A DNA stretch of 64,000 bases. It comes from Mauremys mutica (taxonomy: Eukaryota; Chordata; Testudines; Geoemydidae). This document shows positions 22,318-34,720 of this stretch, piece after piece (position 1 is the stretch's first letter; every line of letters begins with the position of its first letter). The notes beneath the pieces were generated by a model, which saw only the letters and a program-made list of their open reading frames with translations, searched no databases and was not told the DNA's origin. Where the stretch lies: NCBI RefSeq assembly GCF_020497125.1, contig NC_059082.1:20697965-20761964 (forward strand), given 5' to 3'. Position numbers and translations under genes: made by a program.

Positions 22318-23631
22318 CCAGTGGCTGGCAGAGAGAGGGTTTACTCTCTCCATGAGGAAAGAAGTCCAGCTGCATGCTCTCAGTGCAGGCACTGTCAGGG
22401 ACCCAGCTGAATGAAGTGAGGCCAGCTCCAGCTGTGGTGAATTATATCATTCTCTTCATGCTCCAAGAACAGCCCTTGAAGTCAACGTTGAAGCTCCCAT
22501 TTATTTGAATGAGCAGAATCAGGCCCTGTAAGAAGCAGCTCCAAGGGCTTTGAAGTAGCCACACCTTTGCGGGTCAGGCTCAGCAACAATGGAGATAGAT
22601 GTAGTAAGAGAACCTAAACAGAACAGAATATGGTATGGGCAGACGAGGTGGGAAGAAATCCACTCTGTTAAGATCCTGAACTTTGGCTGCAACAGAGCAA
22701 TCATTTATTAATTTTTAAAGAGATCTGGGCCACTAAAAGCCTCTTTTGAACTCTCAGTTTAAGTACATGGGTAGGGGAAGCCTTTATTGTTTGCTTCTTT
22801 TGACAGGTCTTTGTAAGACCTGAGTTAACCTCTGACTGTAGCTCACATGACCTGTCTCAGAGGGTGTTAGTGTCCAATTCATCTTTTTTTTTGTTTTTGA
22901 AATAAATGGAAATAACTAAGAGAATGATTAAATCTAATGCACTGACTATGATCGGTGTTTCTGAATGTTTTAGCTGCACTGTTAGTGGCAGACTTCACAA
23001 GGCTCACTATTATGCTGTGTCTACAAGAAACATGAAAATAAAGCGGAAAATCTATTTTATTTTATAGTTATTAGCTTCTTAGTTTGGTACATAACATTGC
23101 CTATCATTGGACAGAGAGAGTTTGTTTCAGACATTTAGGGCAAAAACAGTGGACTACATTAATTAAATTTAATGGCATGTTTCCAAGACTAATGGAAGGT
23201 CTTCAGCAACATCTGCAATTTTAATTTTCTGATTTTCATTTGTCATACAGATATACAGTACACACTTGAAGTCACCAACATCCGCCTACAGTTTCCCACG
23301 TTGGTAGTAAAATCGGACATAGTTGGATGAAAAGAAATCTTTGTACTAGATTTATATTTGTTGTGTGTAGCTGCAAACAAAATTACAAGGAGTATAACAG
23401 GATACATTTAATTACATGTAGCAACATCTGCATTACACAAAATGACTTTTCTCTCCAAAAGCCCTGATCCTGCAACTGATTCTGTGTGGCCGGCCCCCCT
23501 GCCAACTCCAATGGAAGGATTGGCACTGAAAACATTTCATTATTCCTTTTTGTTTATGGTTAAATTAAAAGAAAATAAAACATGGGGATGAACTATATTT
23601 TTTCAATTTTTTGACTTCATCAGCATCACAC
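22318..23631. other. No gene recognised; AT-rich, possibly regulatory
   Basis: Unique-looking. 23030-23250 is AT-rich with ATTA and TTAATTAAATTTAA motifs, as in many conserved non-coding elements, but conservation cannot be judged here. Confidence 0.35.
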
Positions 23632-24248
23632 TGTTAGAGAGCTTATTCCTTCACCCTCTCACTTCCCTGGTCCTTCTCGCATGATCAGAGAGTAACAATA
23701 CCCGAAGTCCGAAGGTGCAAACAAGTCGATGTTTATTGGGGTGAACTTCCAGCAAACTTAAATCCAAGTTCCTTTTTCCTTATTTTCGAATCCCAACTTA
23801 CTTCCTGTTTGCCCCTAATTTATATAGTAATATTTTTAGCTATACCTTAACCAAGCATTCTACGAAAATTTACCTAACCAATCCTAACATATTGTAACAT
23901 GATTAGCTAACCAATTATATTCGACCACCTTAATTAGTTCACACCCAGCAAAATTAATTATACAGCAGACAGAAACAATTACAGAACCAGACAGAGACCA
24001 TGCAAATAAACACACAAAACAGTACAGAAGTGAGGATTTCACAACTACATCTATACAGACATAAGGGGTTCTCCAGTTGTGTCTATTGATAAGTGAGTTC
24101 TTACCAGACAGAAAACTATCAAACTAAATTTCCTTTTATATGTTTTAGGCTCTTTCCTTTCTCTGGAGGTGATAGATCGGATCACCTTCCTTAAGGCCCA
24201 GATTGCTTTATTTCAATATGACTAAACAGGGCCTCAGACTGTCACAGT
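23632..24248 (-). mobile_element. Solo LTR-like sequence, antisense
   Basis: On the minus strand it begins tgtgacagtctgaggccc and ends near ctctctaaca, so it has TG...CA ends. A minus-strand AATAAA lies at about 23733-23738, before a segment ending with the right kind of R/U5 length. I recall this sequence type as a recurrent reptile ERV LTR, but no internal ORFs flank it and no target duplication was found, so limits and class are tentative. Confidence 0.45.
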
Positions 24249-25657
24249 GAGAGAAGGCCCTTACACAGCTAGACAATTATTTTGATTCTTTCTTTTATAC
24301 CTCTATAACTAGCTAAGTGATAAGAATACACAGGCCAGACAGGCTTGAATATCTATATCCTAACACACACTTCAATGCTTTATATATTGTCTCAAAAGAT
24401 ACATTGCTACCTATCAGTAAAAATGTTCAAAGGTGAGATATTTACTATATTGATATTTATAGTGTTGATTTTTCTTTAAGGTAGATCAAATATTCTCTTA
24501 GAACTTTAGCAATAACACAAGTTTCATAGATAGCACTAAACAACTCAACAATGTTGTAGTAAAACTACCTTCTATGTAACTACTGCATATTGAAACCTGT
24601 AGATAATGGATGAGGCAACTGTTCACTGGTTGCTCAGTGTATCTGTGGAATAGTATCATTTTACTCATGCCAGAGTCCACAAAATCCAACATGAATCAGC
24701 TTGGCTTCATATAACAATTTTCAAATCCCATACAAAGGAGAATCCACTGACAACAGCTGATAGTATTGTATAATATTTGGAGGGCTTTTTTTAGCATTAC
24801 ATTAAAAAGAGTCGAGTTTTTTATATGTGTGCGAACCTTATATAACTCTCTATGCATCAAGGGCAGTAAATACCACAATACCTAGAAAATTGCTGACTAA
24901 AGACAGAAGAATAAACTGTGTGTTAGTTTATATCTGTTTAAACTCTAAGAAAAGGCTTTTCCATGTTCCTCACAGATATTCCTGACCAACTGAGTTTAGA
25001 CACTTACTTAGCTAAACCTATCTGTCTAGGTGTAGCTTTGGACATAGATGATCAAGATGATATTTATTCTTATCCCCGCAACACATAATAAGGTTCATAG
25101 CACACATGTACTCAGTAATGACATGAGATTTTGCCTTTGGCAATATTCTCTTGGGTTCACATTTAGTATTATGCCCCTTAACATGTCAATATCAGACCTT
25201 AGCCTATAGCATTTTATTTTGGAGCTATAGGTGGATCCCCTTAATTAGTTTTCAACACTGCTGGTCTTATCTGACATGCCACTTTGCTTGAAAAAATATT
25301 TCTGGTTTTGAGTGAACATCAGTGTTCTCTTTGGTGTATTTCAATATTCGTCTGCAAAAATCTTTCCATTGAATAGCCACAGTGGAACTATCCATGAAAG
25401 ATTTAATTTTCTCTATTCTGTGCTCTTCAAGTTAATGAGAGTCCAGGATAAAAATTTCCACTTACAGAAGGTGAATTAACACACACAATATAAACCACAC
25501 ACTTAAGCCTTGGCATCAGTATTATACTGCCAGTGTATCATCTAGGAGGCAAACACACAGGTAACCTTGATTTTTGGCACTGCCAGACTCCTGCTCCTTT
25601 AATTGCACAAGTTCGCTTCACCTTCTGCAGCTCCTTCTCTCCTGTCATCACTCAATG
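24249..25657. other. No gene recognised
   Basis: AT-rich. 24249-24430 may still belong to the LTR-like element, but no boundary is visible. Confidence 0.35.
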
Positions 25658-26062
25658 TCATAGAAATGTAGGGCTGAAAGAGATCCTGAGAGGCCATCTA
25701 GTCCATCCCCCTGTGCTGAGGCAGGCCCAAGTATACCTAGACCAGGTCGGCAACCTTTGGCACGTGGCTCACCAGGGTAAGCACCCTGGCGGGCTGGGCT
25801 AGTTTGTTTACCTGCCGCATCCGCAGGTTTGGCCGATTGCGGCTCCCACTGGCAGTGGTTCGCCGTCCCAGGCCAATGGGGGCAGTGGCGCGGGCCGAGG
25901 GATGTGCCGCTGGTTGCTGACCCCTGACCTAGACCATCCCTGACAGGTGTTTCACTAATCTGATCTTAAAACCTCCAGTGATGGGGATTCCACAACCTCC
26001 CCTGGTAACTTGTTGCAGTACTTAACTATCTGGTTAGAAAGCTGTTCCTAATAGCTAACCTG
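25658..26062 (-). mobile_element. CR1 LINE 3' end, interrupted by a hAT element
   Basis: 25658-25742 starts tcatagaaatgtagggctga and continues gaggccatctagtccatccc, the antisense CR1 3' end. After the hAT insert it resumes at 25927 with ccctgacaggtgtttcacta, then cctggtaacttgttgcagta, the antisense end of the CR1 reverse-transcriptase frame. The terminal 8-bp CR1 repeat is degraded. The insert proves that CR1 came first. Confidence 0.85.
25743..25926. mobile_element. hAT-type miniature element with exact 8-bp TSD, inside CR1
   Basis: The 184-bp element has ends CAGGTCGGCAACC and GGTTGCTGACCCCTG and identical 8-bp duplications acctagac at 25735-25742 and 25927-25934. The GC-rich interior has no coding capacity. 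The termini are of the Charlie-like hAT type. Confidence 0.93.
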
Positions 26063-26355
26063 AAGACCCTAACAAGTGCAAAAGGAGGCGATCTTAATGG
26101 CTCTAATTTTTGGGCCAAACTTGCCCTTATTGTAGTCAATGGGATTTTTGCTATTGATTCAATAGAAGCAGGGTTGGGTCTTTTCTGTTGCTTGCTACCA
26201 GTGTTCCCATTCCAAAAATAGCCTATTGAAGGAAGAAGTCTCAGTTGCTGTCTTGAAGAGGCTGCTTTTCTAAACCCATTGTTAGAAGGCCCATACTCCA
26301 AATGAAAACTAGCATATCACCACATCAGTGGGCAAATTACACTCTAACAGATGAC
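26063..26355. other. Degenerate palindromic repeat, no gene
   Basis: 26112-26181 holds gtagtcaatgggatttttgc followed by a complementary attgattcaatag, a decayed member of the gaagtcaatgg palindrome family. Nothing else seen. Confidence 0.4.
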
Positions 26356-26363
26356 CAAGAGGC

Positions 26364-26576
26364 CAGGGGCGGCTCTAGCAATTCCGCCGCCCCAAGCACG
26401 GCGGCACGCCGCAGGGGGCATGCTGGCGGTCGCCGGTCCCGCGGACCCTCCGCAGGCACGCCTGCAGGAGGTCCACCCGAGCCACCTGCCGCCCTCCCGG
26501 CGACAGGCAGAGCGCCCCCCGCGGCGTGCCGCCTCAAGCGCGCGCTTGGCGTGCTGGGGGTCTAGAGCCGGCCCTG
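26364..26576. mobile_element. GC-rich hAT miniature element, family A copy 1
   Basis: 213 bp. Ends are CAGGGGCGGCTCTAG and tctagagccggccctg. The 8-bp target duplication caagaggc is perfect (26356-26363 and 26577-26584). The interior is CpG-rich with ccgcaggcacgcctgc-type palindromic modules. No transposase. Confidence 0.93.
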
Positions 26577-26584
26577 CAAGAGGC

Positions 26585-27972
26585 TAGGCCTGCCAGAGAA
26601 CCAGTCTGTGTATTAGCCTTGTGTAAAAGGAGCTGGATTCCCATCCAAGAACATCAAAATGTCAGGTGATGAAGTACATCCATGCTTGTGGTTTGGAGTA
26701 TAGAGCTCTGCTATTTCTACTAATGGTATAGATAAAGCTACTTTCACAGATGTTTAAGGTAACTGTTTAGGCCTTGGTGAGCTAGGATTTGTGTGCCATG
26801 AGGGCAAGGGAGTGATATCATGAAGTCTCCACCCTTCAGCAGTTCTCCTATAGCTATATATCTTGGCAAAATGCCTACAGGTTGGTCTTGGCGTCCTACT
26901 GAAAACCAGCTCAAGTGTTGAGGCTTTATCTGGGTCTTTCTACAGCTTTCATGTATTCTATCTGCTAGAGAGGGGCCCCAAATTAATGTATGTAAAACAT
27001 ATCCATACTTTTTAAAAATTCACCCTGTATATCCTTGTGCAGCTATTAGTTTAGCTATCACTAGGTATTAAAATTTAAAAGGGTCACTAAATGCATATTG
27101 CTAGAAGGAAACAACATTAGTTACACATTACCAGAACAAAACTAAATTAAGAAACAGCTCATTTCCTCTGTACCATCAATATTTTACTCAGCCATAGCCT
27201 GGATGCTTGTACTCACAAAGGAATTAATCATTCATGTGCTAATGTACATCCATTATTTTTAAATTATCACTTAAGTAATCATTTTTGTGTGTGCTCAGAT
27301 GTGTGATGTCTGCTTATAAAAGTGCAGCAAAAATCAATACAAATTAAATAAAATTTAAAAGGTTGATATCTGTGAAATAGATGCAGGAAAGTCCTCCATG
27401 CAATGAAATTGTAATCGAACTAATGTAAAAACTCAGTTATTGAGTCATAACCTGGAAAAGATACTGGGTTAATTCTGCATTGATTTATACCTCAAGCTAT
27501 GCTCGTAAAGAGTGAGTTTACACAGGATGCAGGTCAGCCCAGAATCTAGCCTGCTCCCTTTCTAAAGCTCAAACAATAAAAACTTCACTGCTATTTAAAT
27601 TGGTTCAGCATTTCCTAACATATTACTTACAGACAAAGGCCCTGCTCATGTAATAATATCATTTTACGTGAAGACAGCCACTTTCATCTAGAAAATCCCA
27701 AGCTCTTTAAAAACTAAATTCTGAAAGCACCACTGAAACACTGCCACCTGTGAAGTGCAGGACAGCCACTGTCTGGCTAGTGCATTACATAACAGCATGG
27801 AGAGCAGAACATTTTAGCCAAGGACACCAGAAAAAAATCCTTCCTCTTAAGAAAATTGCCTGGAGATCTTTAACGTATGGTGTTACTTGGAGCAGAATTT
27901 GGGCCAGTAATGGTGAAATATTTTTTATGTTGCTTCAATCATTTTTATGATGGAGTAAATGACAGATGATAA
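26585..27972. other. No gene recognised
   Basis: AT-rich unique-looking sequence. The 66-codon frame at 27750-27950 lies in a segment that looks like an old interspersed repeat, with no domain recognised. Confidence 0.35.
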
Positions 27973-27980
27973 CTGGTGGG

Positions 27981-28189
27981 CAAGGCCGGTTCCAGATTTT
28001 TTGCCGCCTCAAGCAAAAAAAACCAAACAAAAACCCAAATAATTGAGCTGCTGCCGAAGTGCTGCCGAAGAGGAAGAGAGAGATTGAAGGATCCGCCGCC
28101 AAATTGCTGCCGCAGATCCTGATGTGCCGCCCCAGTAACAGATCACCCCAGGCACCTGCTTCCTTTGCTGGTGCCTGGAGCTGGCCCTG
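27981..28189. mobile_element. hAT miniature element, diverged relative of family A (copy 2)
   Basis: 209 bp. Ends are caaggccggttccag and ctggagctggccctg. The target duplication ctggtggg is perfect (27973-27980 and 28190-28197). It shares ttgccgcctcaagc with family A at its left end and ggtgcctggagc at its right end, but the core is different and AT-richer. Confidence 0.9.
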
Positions 28190-28311
28190 CTGGTGGGTGT
28201 TTCTTGTTTATGAAGCCATAACTGAATCCTGGGCTAAATAAACTCTGAGGCCAAGGTGTTTATGAGTACATTATGTAGTTTTTGATATGTTCACAAAGAA
28301 GGAAAGCAATA

Positions 28312-28482
28312 TAGTTCAGTAGAGAGGGCACTGGCTTCAGTCAGAACACTTGGATTATGTTCCCTGCTCTGACCTCACTTTCTCCATCTGTGAAATACAG
28401 GTAATGATACTTACCCTATTTTGTAAAGCGCTTTGAGATCTATGGAGGATGTGCTATATGAGAGATAAGTATTGTTATAAAC
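28312..28482 (+). mobile_element. MIR (CORE-SINE) copy
   Basis: The tRNA-like head reads tagttcagtagagagggcac. The core continues ctccatctgtgaaatacagg and the 3' part gtaaagcgctttgagatcta, as in MIR. Confidence 0.8.
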
Positions 28483-29535
28483 AGGAAGCACCATCAACTA
28501 AATGTTGCCTGGAAATCCCAATAAGTGACTGTATTTGAAGATTTAACTCTCCTGCCAGCTGGGCATATTGAGAAGTTGGAAGTGACCATGATGGATATAG
28601 GCTTGTAGAGTAAGCAGTCGGAGGTCAGGGTTACACACACTGTATGGTTACTAAAACAAGCATGCAGTTTGTATCCAATCGCTGTGCAGGGCAATGCATG
28701 CTGAGTGGTTACTGAAATCTGTTATACAGTTGTGATTCAGTAATTCTGTAGCATCTCTGCACTCTGACTAGATAAGCCTATATCATTTCAGCATAATTAA
28801 GTGATAATGTGCGGTCGTGACTAGTCTAATGGTTGCCAGATGAAGTGTCTACCAGACCTGAAAGCCATTAACTGTGAGAATACTACTCGCAGCCACATAT
28901 TAGTGCTATTATGCAGGAAAATAATTACACAAAGTGAACATTTTTAAAAAGTTCTTCTAACCTTTGAGGAGTTTAACTGCCCTGTTTATTTGTGACAATC
29001 CGGAGCCATTAGCAATAGAGAATCTGCAGAATGGGATGACGGCAGAGGTTGTGGAACTGGATAGCAGGGAAGGCTTTTGTTCTGCTTTGAACTGGGTGCA
29101 GCTGGGTTTGACTGGGGGTAGATGGTGGGTTTTCTGAGTGAAGAGGCTGTAGGGGGTGCCTGAGGACCTGAGCCTGAAGCTGCTGTCTGTATAAGTGCAA
29201 GGTAGCGTGACCTCTCCTGACCTCTCTCTCTCTCTTTCACACTGGGTGTCTAAGGAGACTGTGCTAGTAGCCACTTTGCTGCTTCCTACCCAGCAATTCC
29301 CAGCTGTCTGAGCAGCAGCAGGGGGAGCATTGAGAGAGGAGGAGATAGTTAACCTGCCCTTGGTGAAGGAGCCCCACCAGCAGCCCCTGGTTCCAAGAAG
29401 TCACTGCAGAGAGACTTTAGTTATTATACTGTAGCTGGCACAGGCATTTGGAGAATCTTACAGAACACTCCACATAGCCATTTGTATTTTCTATACAAAT
29501 CCAATGCAAAAGCAGCATTCCTGAACCCACAGCTT
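28483..29535. other. No gene recognised
   Basis: 28957-29274 carries minus-strand open frames up to 105 codons in all three frames, over a less AT-rich segment with a CT-rich tract at 29220-29238. No domain is recognised, and three competing frames argue against any one being real. Confidence 0.35.
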
Positions 29536-29675
29536 GGAGAAGCCTGGTCTACATTATACGAGGGTAAAATTGCCTCTACCCTGCCTACACTAGGGCTTCC
29601 ACCATTCTCCCACCAGTGTGGTGGCACCAATGGTAGAAGATTTCCCAGTCAGATTTAGTGTAGACACAACCTAGG
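29536..29675. mobile_element. Harbinger-like miniature element, degraded
   Basis: The left end near gcctggtctacattatac and the right end near tttagtgtagacacaaccta are inverted versions of the ggtctacact terminus used by the window's Harbinger elements. Non-coding. Target duplication not resolved. Confidence 0.6.
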
Positions 29676-30647
29676 GTTGCATATACAAATATCACTGTGC
29701 TCTTATCATTTAAAACATTAATAGGACTAGAGCTAGTCAAACAATGTTTGTCAAGCGCTAGATCATGACTGGCCCTAATGTGACCATATAGGAGTCAGGG
29801 GTCAGGGAGAGAGTAAAACTACCTCCTCCAACACATTTCTCTGCACAGTCGTGTTACTTTCCCCCTCCCCACTCCTCTAAGAGCCTACAAGCAGAACTAA
29901 ACCAATGCAAGGGGGAAAATTAGCGGAGCCATTCTGAAGGGGTGTTAGTACTTATTTCTCACAGGCGCAAAAGAGCAGAGGAGGAACTGTGACCCTTGGG
30001 TTGGGATAGCCAGGCATCTCCCATGAGGCTGAGCCTAAAGGTTCAGTATAGCCCCATATAACTTCTTCCATGAACTTCATGATATTTTTGAAGCAATGAT
30101 GAGGCAATTGTTTTTCAAAACTCATGTAGCTTGCAAATCTGAACATAGCTGCCAAATAATTAGAGAAGTTTTGCAAAGTTTAAAACATATTTTGATTGTT
30201 TTTATGATTCATCCAGTTCTAAAGTTATATTTAAAAGGCTCCTTATTTATGTGACCCACAGTACCTTAGATTAGTAAAAGGGAAAGACATTTAAATATCT
30301 AACTTTTCTCCATTTGTATTGTTTGTTTACTTTGTCCAATCTAGTTTGAGTTTGAGAAATTAGATTAGATTGGTCAGTTTCACCTTTTTTTTCTGGTTCC
30401 CACCCTAGCACAATGCAATTATATTTGTTTCCAACATTGCAGGGGAAATATTTACATATATTTTTATGTTACTTTAACTGAATTTTTAAAGAAATCATGT
30501 GCACATTTCTGCCCATTCACACTGGGACCAGTTCTGAAGTCCTTGCTCAGATCAAACTTGCCCTTTGAGGACCTCGTTCAACATAGCGCTTAGGCACATG
30601 ATTAATGTTCAGCATGTCTTTAAGTCCCATTTAGTAGTTTTGGCTTA
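29676..30647. other. No feature recognised
   Basis: AT-rich unique-looking sequence. Confidence 0.4.
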
Positions 30648-30655
30648 ATCATATG

Positions 30656-31000
30656 CAGGGCCGGCTCCAGACCCCAGCGCGCCAAGCGCGCGCGTAGGGC
30701 GGCATTTTAACTGGAGGGCGGCAGGCGGGTTCGGCGGACCTTCCGCAGTCATGCCTGCGGGAGGTCCAATGGAGCCGCGGGACGACCGGACCTCCCACAG
30801 GCATGACTGCGGTGGGTGCGCTGGTCCCGCGGCTCGTGTGGACCTCCCGCAGGCATGACTGCGGAAGCTCCACCGTAGGCGCGGGACCAGCGGCACGTCT
30901 GCGGGAGGTCCCGTGGAGGTGCGGGACCGGCGCCCGGCAGCACGAGCGGCGCAGCGCGCCGCCCTGCTTGGTGGCGGCGGAATTCGTAGAGCCGCCCCTG
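30656..31000. mobile_element. GC-rich hAT miniature element, family A copy 3 (inverted, long form)
   Basis: 345 bp, opposite orientation to copy 1. Ends are cagggccggctccag and tagagccgcccctg. The target duplication atcatatg is perfect (30648-30655 and 31001-31008). The extra length relative to copy 1 comes from additional cctcccgcaggcatgactgc-type modules in the core. The frames up to 158 codons over it are a by-product of GC richness. Confidence 0.93.
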
Positions 31001-31008
31001 ATCATATG

Positions 31009-33989
31009 CTTATGTGCTTTGCTTAACTGAGGCCTGTGGCTCCCATTCTGTAATGAGATGTGTGTCAGGAGACACGTGTGCCAGCACAGAGCCCCACTCA
31101 CTTGAATGGAGCTACATATAGGCATAAGGCTCTGCTGATACTCATCTCATTGCAGGATCAGGACCCAAGGCCCACTGACCTCTGAATGACTACTAACAAT
31201 GTGTACAGTTATACAAGTGCATAGGCCTTTGCAGGATCAGTACTTAGAGATGGAAAACATGCAGAAGCGAGGACACACATTTATCCATACATGCACAAAC
31301 TCACACAAAGATGCGGTAACACTCCCTTTAAAAACAAAATCTATATTTTAGGCTGAAAACTATTTGACAGCACCACCCTTTAAAAAGCCCTTCCTAAACA
31401 CTTTCACTTGGTACAGTCAGTATAGATGAATACTGAATATTGAACTGGAAAGTGGTGCTGAGTGTCTACACTGCATAAACTTTAAGACTTCTGGGAGAGT
31501 GGCTCATCCATGGACCCAAGCCTGCAAACACGCACTGCCCAGTTTATTGCCATGAGCAGTACTTATTGCTGGGCATAATACTCACAAATGGGTATAGTCC
31601 CTTAGAAGAAAGTAACTAAGTTACATTTTCTTTTTTAAACTTTTTTTCTTGATAGCTTTTCTCTTCCAGAAGCTTGACAGCCCAACTTTCTTTGCTTTTT
31701 CGCGTGCTATTTTTTCTTTTTGTGTACACTTTTGAGTTATCTGCCTGCTTGCAAAGAGTGATAAGCTGCAGGCTTGTCAGACAAACAGCTTGAAAAGTCT
31801 TATAATGGGAACCAGTTAGAATAGAGATATTTGCATATTCCTAGCATGATTATTGAGAAATAAGTGCATAGTGTTTGTACACAGCAGATGACCACAATCA
31901 ATTAGTGATCTGAGAATTGTATAGCTGAAGGAAAAATGTATTCTGATTGGCTGAGATAATTCAATGCACTATCATACATATTTACCCAGAGCAAACAGCT
32001 AAAAATCAGAGAAAATTACATATTTCTGCCAGCTGTTTATAAACAGGATGTGCAGTGATATAAAGCACCAGCAGCTGCAGTAGCTCCAAACTTTCAAGGC
32101 CAGGCCAGAATGTCTCATACTTTATCATTAGTTTTAATGTTTACTATGCCCAAGGCCTTATCACTTTTTATAGTAAGCCTAAGAAAATGACTCGACTGAT
32201 TTGCTAGCACTTAATATTGTATGACAGTTCATTGTTATTTACACAGTTTATGACCTCGCTTTAAACTTTAATCATAGCAAAAGACCCAATCCTGTTCCTG
32301 TTGAAGTCAATGGGAGTTTTTCCATCAACTTTGATAAGTGCATAATTGGGCTCAAGGTCTGCAAAACTGAAAACCAGAAAATCTTGAGCTTTTTAAAATG
32401 GGAGAATGTTATAAACAAGGTTAGATTATACGGCAGTTAAAATATTAGTGTCATGTCCATAGTAACACTTCCTCCATTCCTACTGTGGAGGGTGGAGTAC
32501 TGCATCAGAAGAAGCTTTTAGAAAGATGCTAGTGTAGATATAGCCTTAGTTCACAATCATTCCTACTGATACCTCCATTTATTTGACATTGACGTGGATG
32601 GGAGATGTGCATGCATATCTCAGGGAAGAACTGGGCCTTAAGGTGACACACTAATTTTGGTAAATATTTAGAACAAGACTCAGAATCCAATAAAATCCAG
32701 GAAGATAAGGTATGTTACTAGATCAATCACAAACTGTGATCTTACATGTGGGCTCACTATAAGCCCTCAATAGAATAAAGCTAACTAGACTGTATTGTAG
32801 TTATTACAACTGAGAAACATTAGATTTTTCATTGTATGTAAAACCAATGTGGTAATAGGCAGATGAGCTCAAAGGGGTTAGAATGTCCTTATACAAGAAA
32901 TACTATTTAAGTAAATTTACATTGAATCAGTAACCTCACGCTATCAAAGCAACGCAATCAACACGTCTGTAACACACCTACCAGTCAGCACCCCAGTGTG
33001 ACAAGATAACTATAGTAATGAAATCTGTAAGTAGCTGTTAGAAGTTGAGCTCCAGACTGATATGCATATAGTTTGTTTTTGAGTCCATTAATCATTGGCA
33101 TAACTCGTCTTCAACCTGCATACCACATTCCTTTGATGCCACCTGGAATGTCTCAATAAGTGTGGCAACATCTCCATCATTCCTCAATTTACCCACTTCT
33201 AGGCAACATTTCACAAGTATGGCTTTTTTCAGCGATGTCAGTGATATTGCAAACTAGCATTGAAACAAAAGAATCATTTGTTACAGAGAAAACTCTAGTA
33301 CATCTTGAAGTAAGAAAATAAGGTTATTCTGCTTAATGAAACTGCTGAGATGAAGGCACAGTTTTAAGTTGAAAAAAATGATTTATGGGTCTTTTCTTTC
33401 AGATTGTTTGTGTTAACATTGTAATACATTTCCCAACATGGTATCTTAATAATTCAGGTGTACACGGCAAGGTTCTTCTTTAAAATATGGGTGTTTGGGC
33501 ATTCTGCTTCTTACAATGAAGGTTTAAAACATTCTCAACTTTAGTCACCGAATAGGGGGGATGGGAACAAAGAGTAAGCTAGCCTTCCCTCTGAATTTCT
33601 GAGTTTTGTAGGTTTAAATCTCAGCCAAAATGTTCCATTATCATAGCTTGCTGGATTGAATCTTATTCTGTGAATGTTCTTAGTGCACAGCAAATATTTA
33701 GAAGAGCGGTGCCAAGAACTGTATTCAGTATATTCTCTTGGTGAAAGTGTATCTGCAGTTTGGTCAGCAGCACAATTGTTTAGATTCATTATAAATCATC
33801 TATGTTATTGGGCAACAAACTCTACTTTTCTGATTTGACACTCGTTGCTGCTGAGGCATTTCCATCAGCTGGTTATTATTTTACCTTAGGGCACATACAA
33901 GCAGGGTTCTACATGCCCTTTGTCACTCTTTATTCCTTCTGAATGATCACTGAGAGAACTGCAAGGACTATGCCAACAGCCATTTGCTC
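31009..33989. other. No gene recognised; possible regulatory stretch near 31840-32100
   Basis: AT-rich. 31840-32100 contains attgattggctgag-like CCAAT and E-box/Fox-like cagctgtttataaac motifs in otherwise repeat-free sequence. A degenerate palindromic repeat is at 32283-32353 and a Harbinger-like terminus (ctagtgtagatatagcctta) near 32530. Confidence 0.3.
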
Positions 33990-34438
33990 TGGGGATACCG
34001 CCTCAACTTTCCCCTGAGTCCCTCTTGGAGCAGCAGGCAATTAGTTGCAGAGTACTGAGGGCTAGATTCACAAATGAACTTAGGTATGGCAACACTGAGC
34101 ATCACCATGCCTAATGTCTGGCCACCTAGAAAATCATTGGGATTCATAAAGCTTGGGTGAGGCACCTGGGCTCCCTATACCAGAAGTGGGAGAGGTGCCT
34201 TGCAATGGGATTCACAAAAGCCAACCAGCTGGGTAGCTCCTCATCTAAGCTATCCAATGGGAGATGTCAATACAAGGGGTGCGTCCTCAGCCCCACCTGT
34301 CTCAGAGAGAGAGGTGCCTAAATCCAGCTACAGGGAGGCACCGATCTCTGCTTGGGATTCTCAGCTGCAAACCCTCTCTTGTCGTTAAGTGCCATTTTTG
34401 TAAGAGGCCAGGGAGAAGGACAACCTCCCTCTCAACTT
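33990..34438 (+). repeat. Unclassified interspersed repeat with gattcacaaa motifs
   Basis: Degenerate repeats gattcacaaatg (34069), gattcataaag (34141) and gattcacaaaag (34210), with ggcacctgggct and gaggtgccta modules, mark it as a repeat. I recall similar arrays from reptile genomes. No terminus or class is assigned, and the limits are rough. Confidence 0.4.
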
Positions 34439-34720
34439 TTAACCCAGTGGTAAGGGACTAGGTAGTCAGATGCAGCAGACCCTTGGTTCAAGTCCTTCTT
34501 ACACCCGAGGGGGAGAAGAGATTTGAACAAGGATTTGCCACCTCTCAGGTGAGTGCCCTAATCACTAGGATATGGGCTATTCTGATGCAAGGCTCCCTCA
34601 GTCTCTGCTGAAGCTGTTCACTGTGGATAAACAATTTAAAAAGTCATTGGAGCAGAGAAGCTGGATCCTGGGTCACCTACCACCCGAGTGCTCTAACCAT
34701 CAGGCTACAGAGTCATTCTC
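34439..34720. mobile_element. tRNA-derived SINE modules, one plus and two minus
   Basis: Plus module 34439-34506 has an A-box-like tggtaagggacta and B-box ggttcaagtcc. The minus module 34515-34575 reads tgattagggcactc and tgttcaaatct on its strand. A further minus module at 34661-34718 reads tggttagagcactcg and gacccaggatcc. The first two face each other and form an imperfect inverted repeat. No cloverleaf good enough for a functional tRNA was seen. Confidence 0.55.

Noticed and set aside
28957..29274. 105-codon minus-strand frame
   Set aside because: All three minus frames are open over the same stretch and none resembles a known family.
34439..34506. Functional tRNA gene
   Set aside because: A and B boxes are present, but no clean cloverleaf or terminator is seen and it lies in a repeat with related modules.
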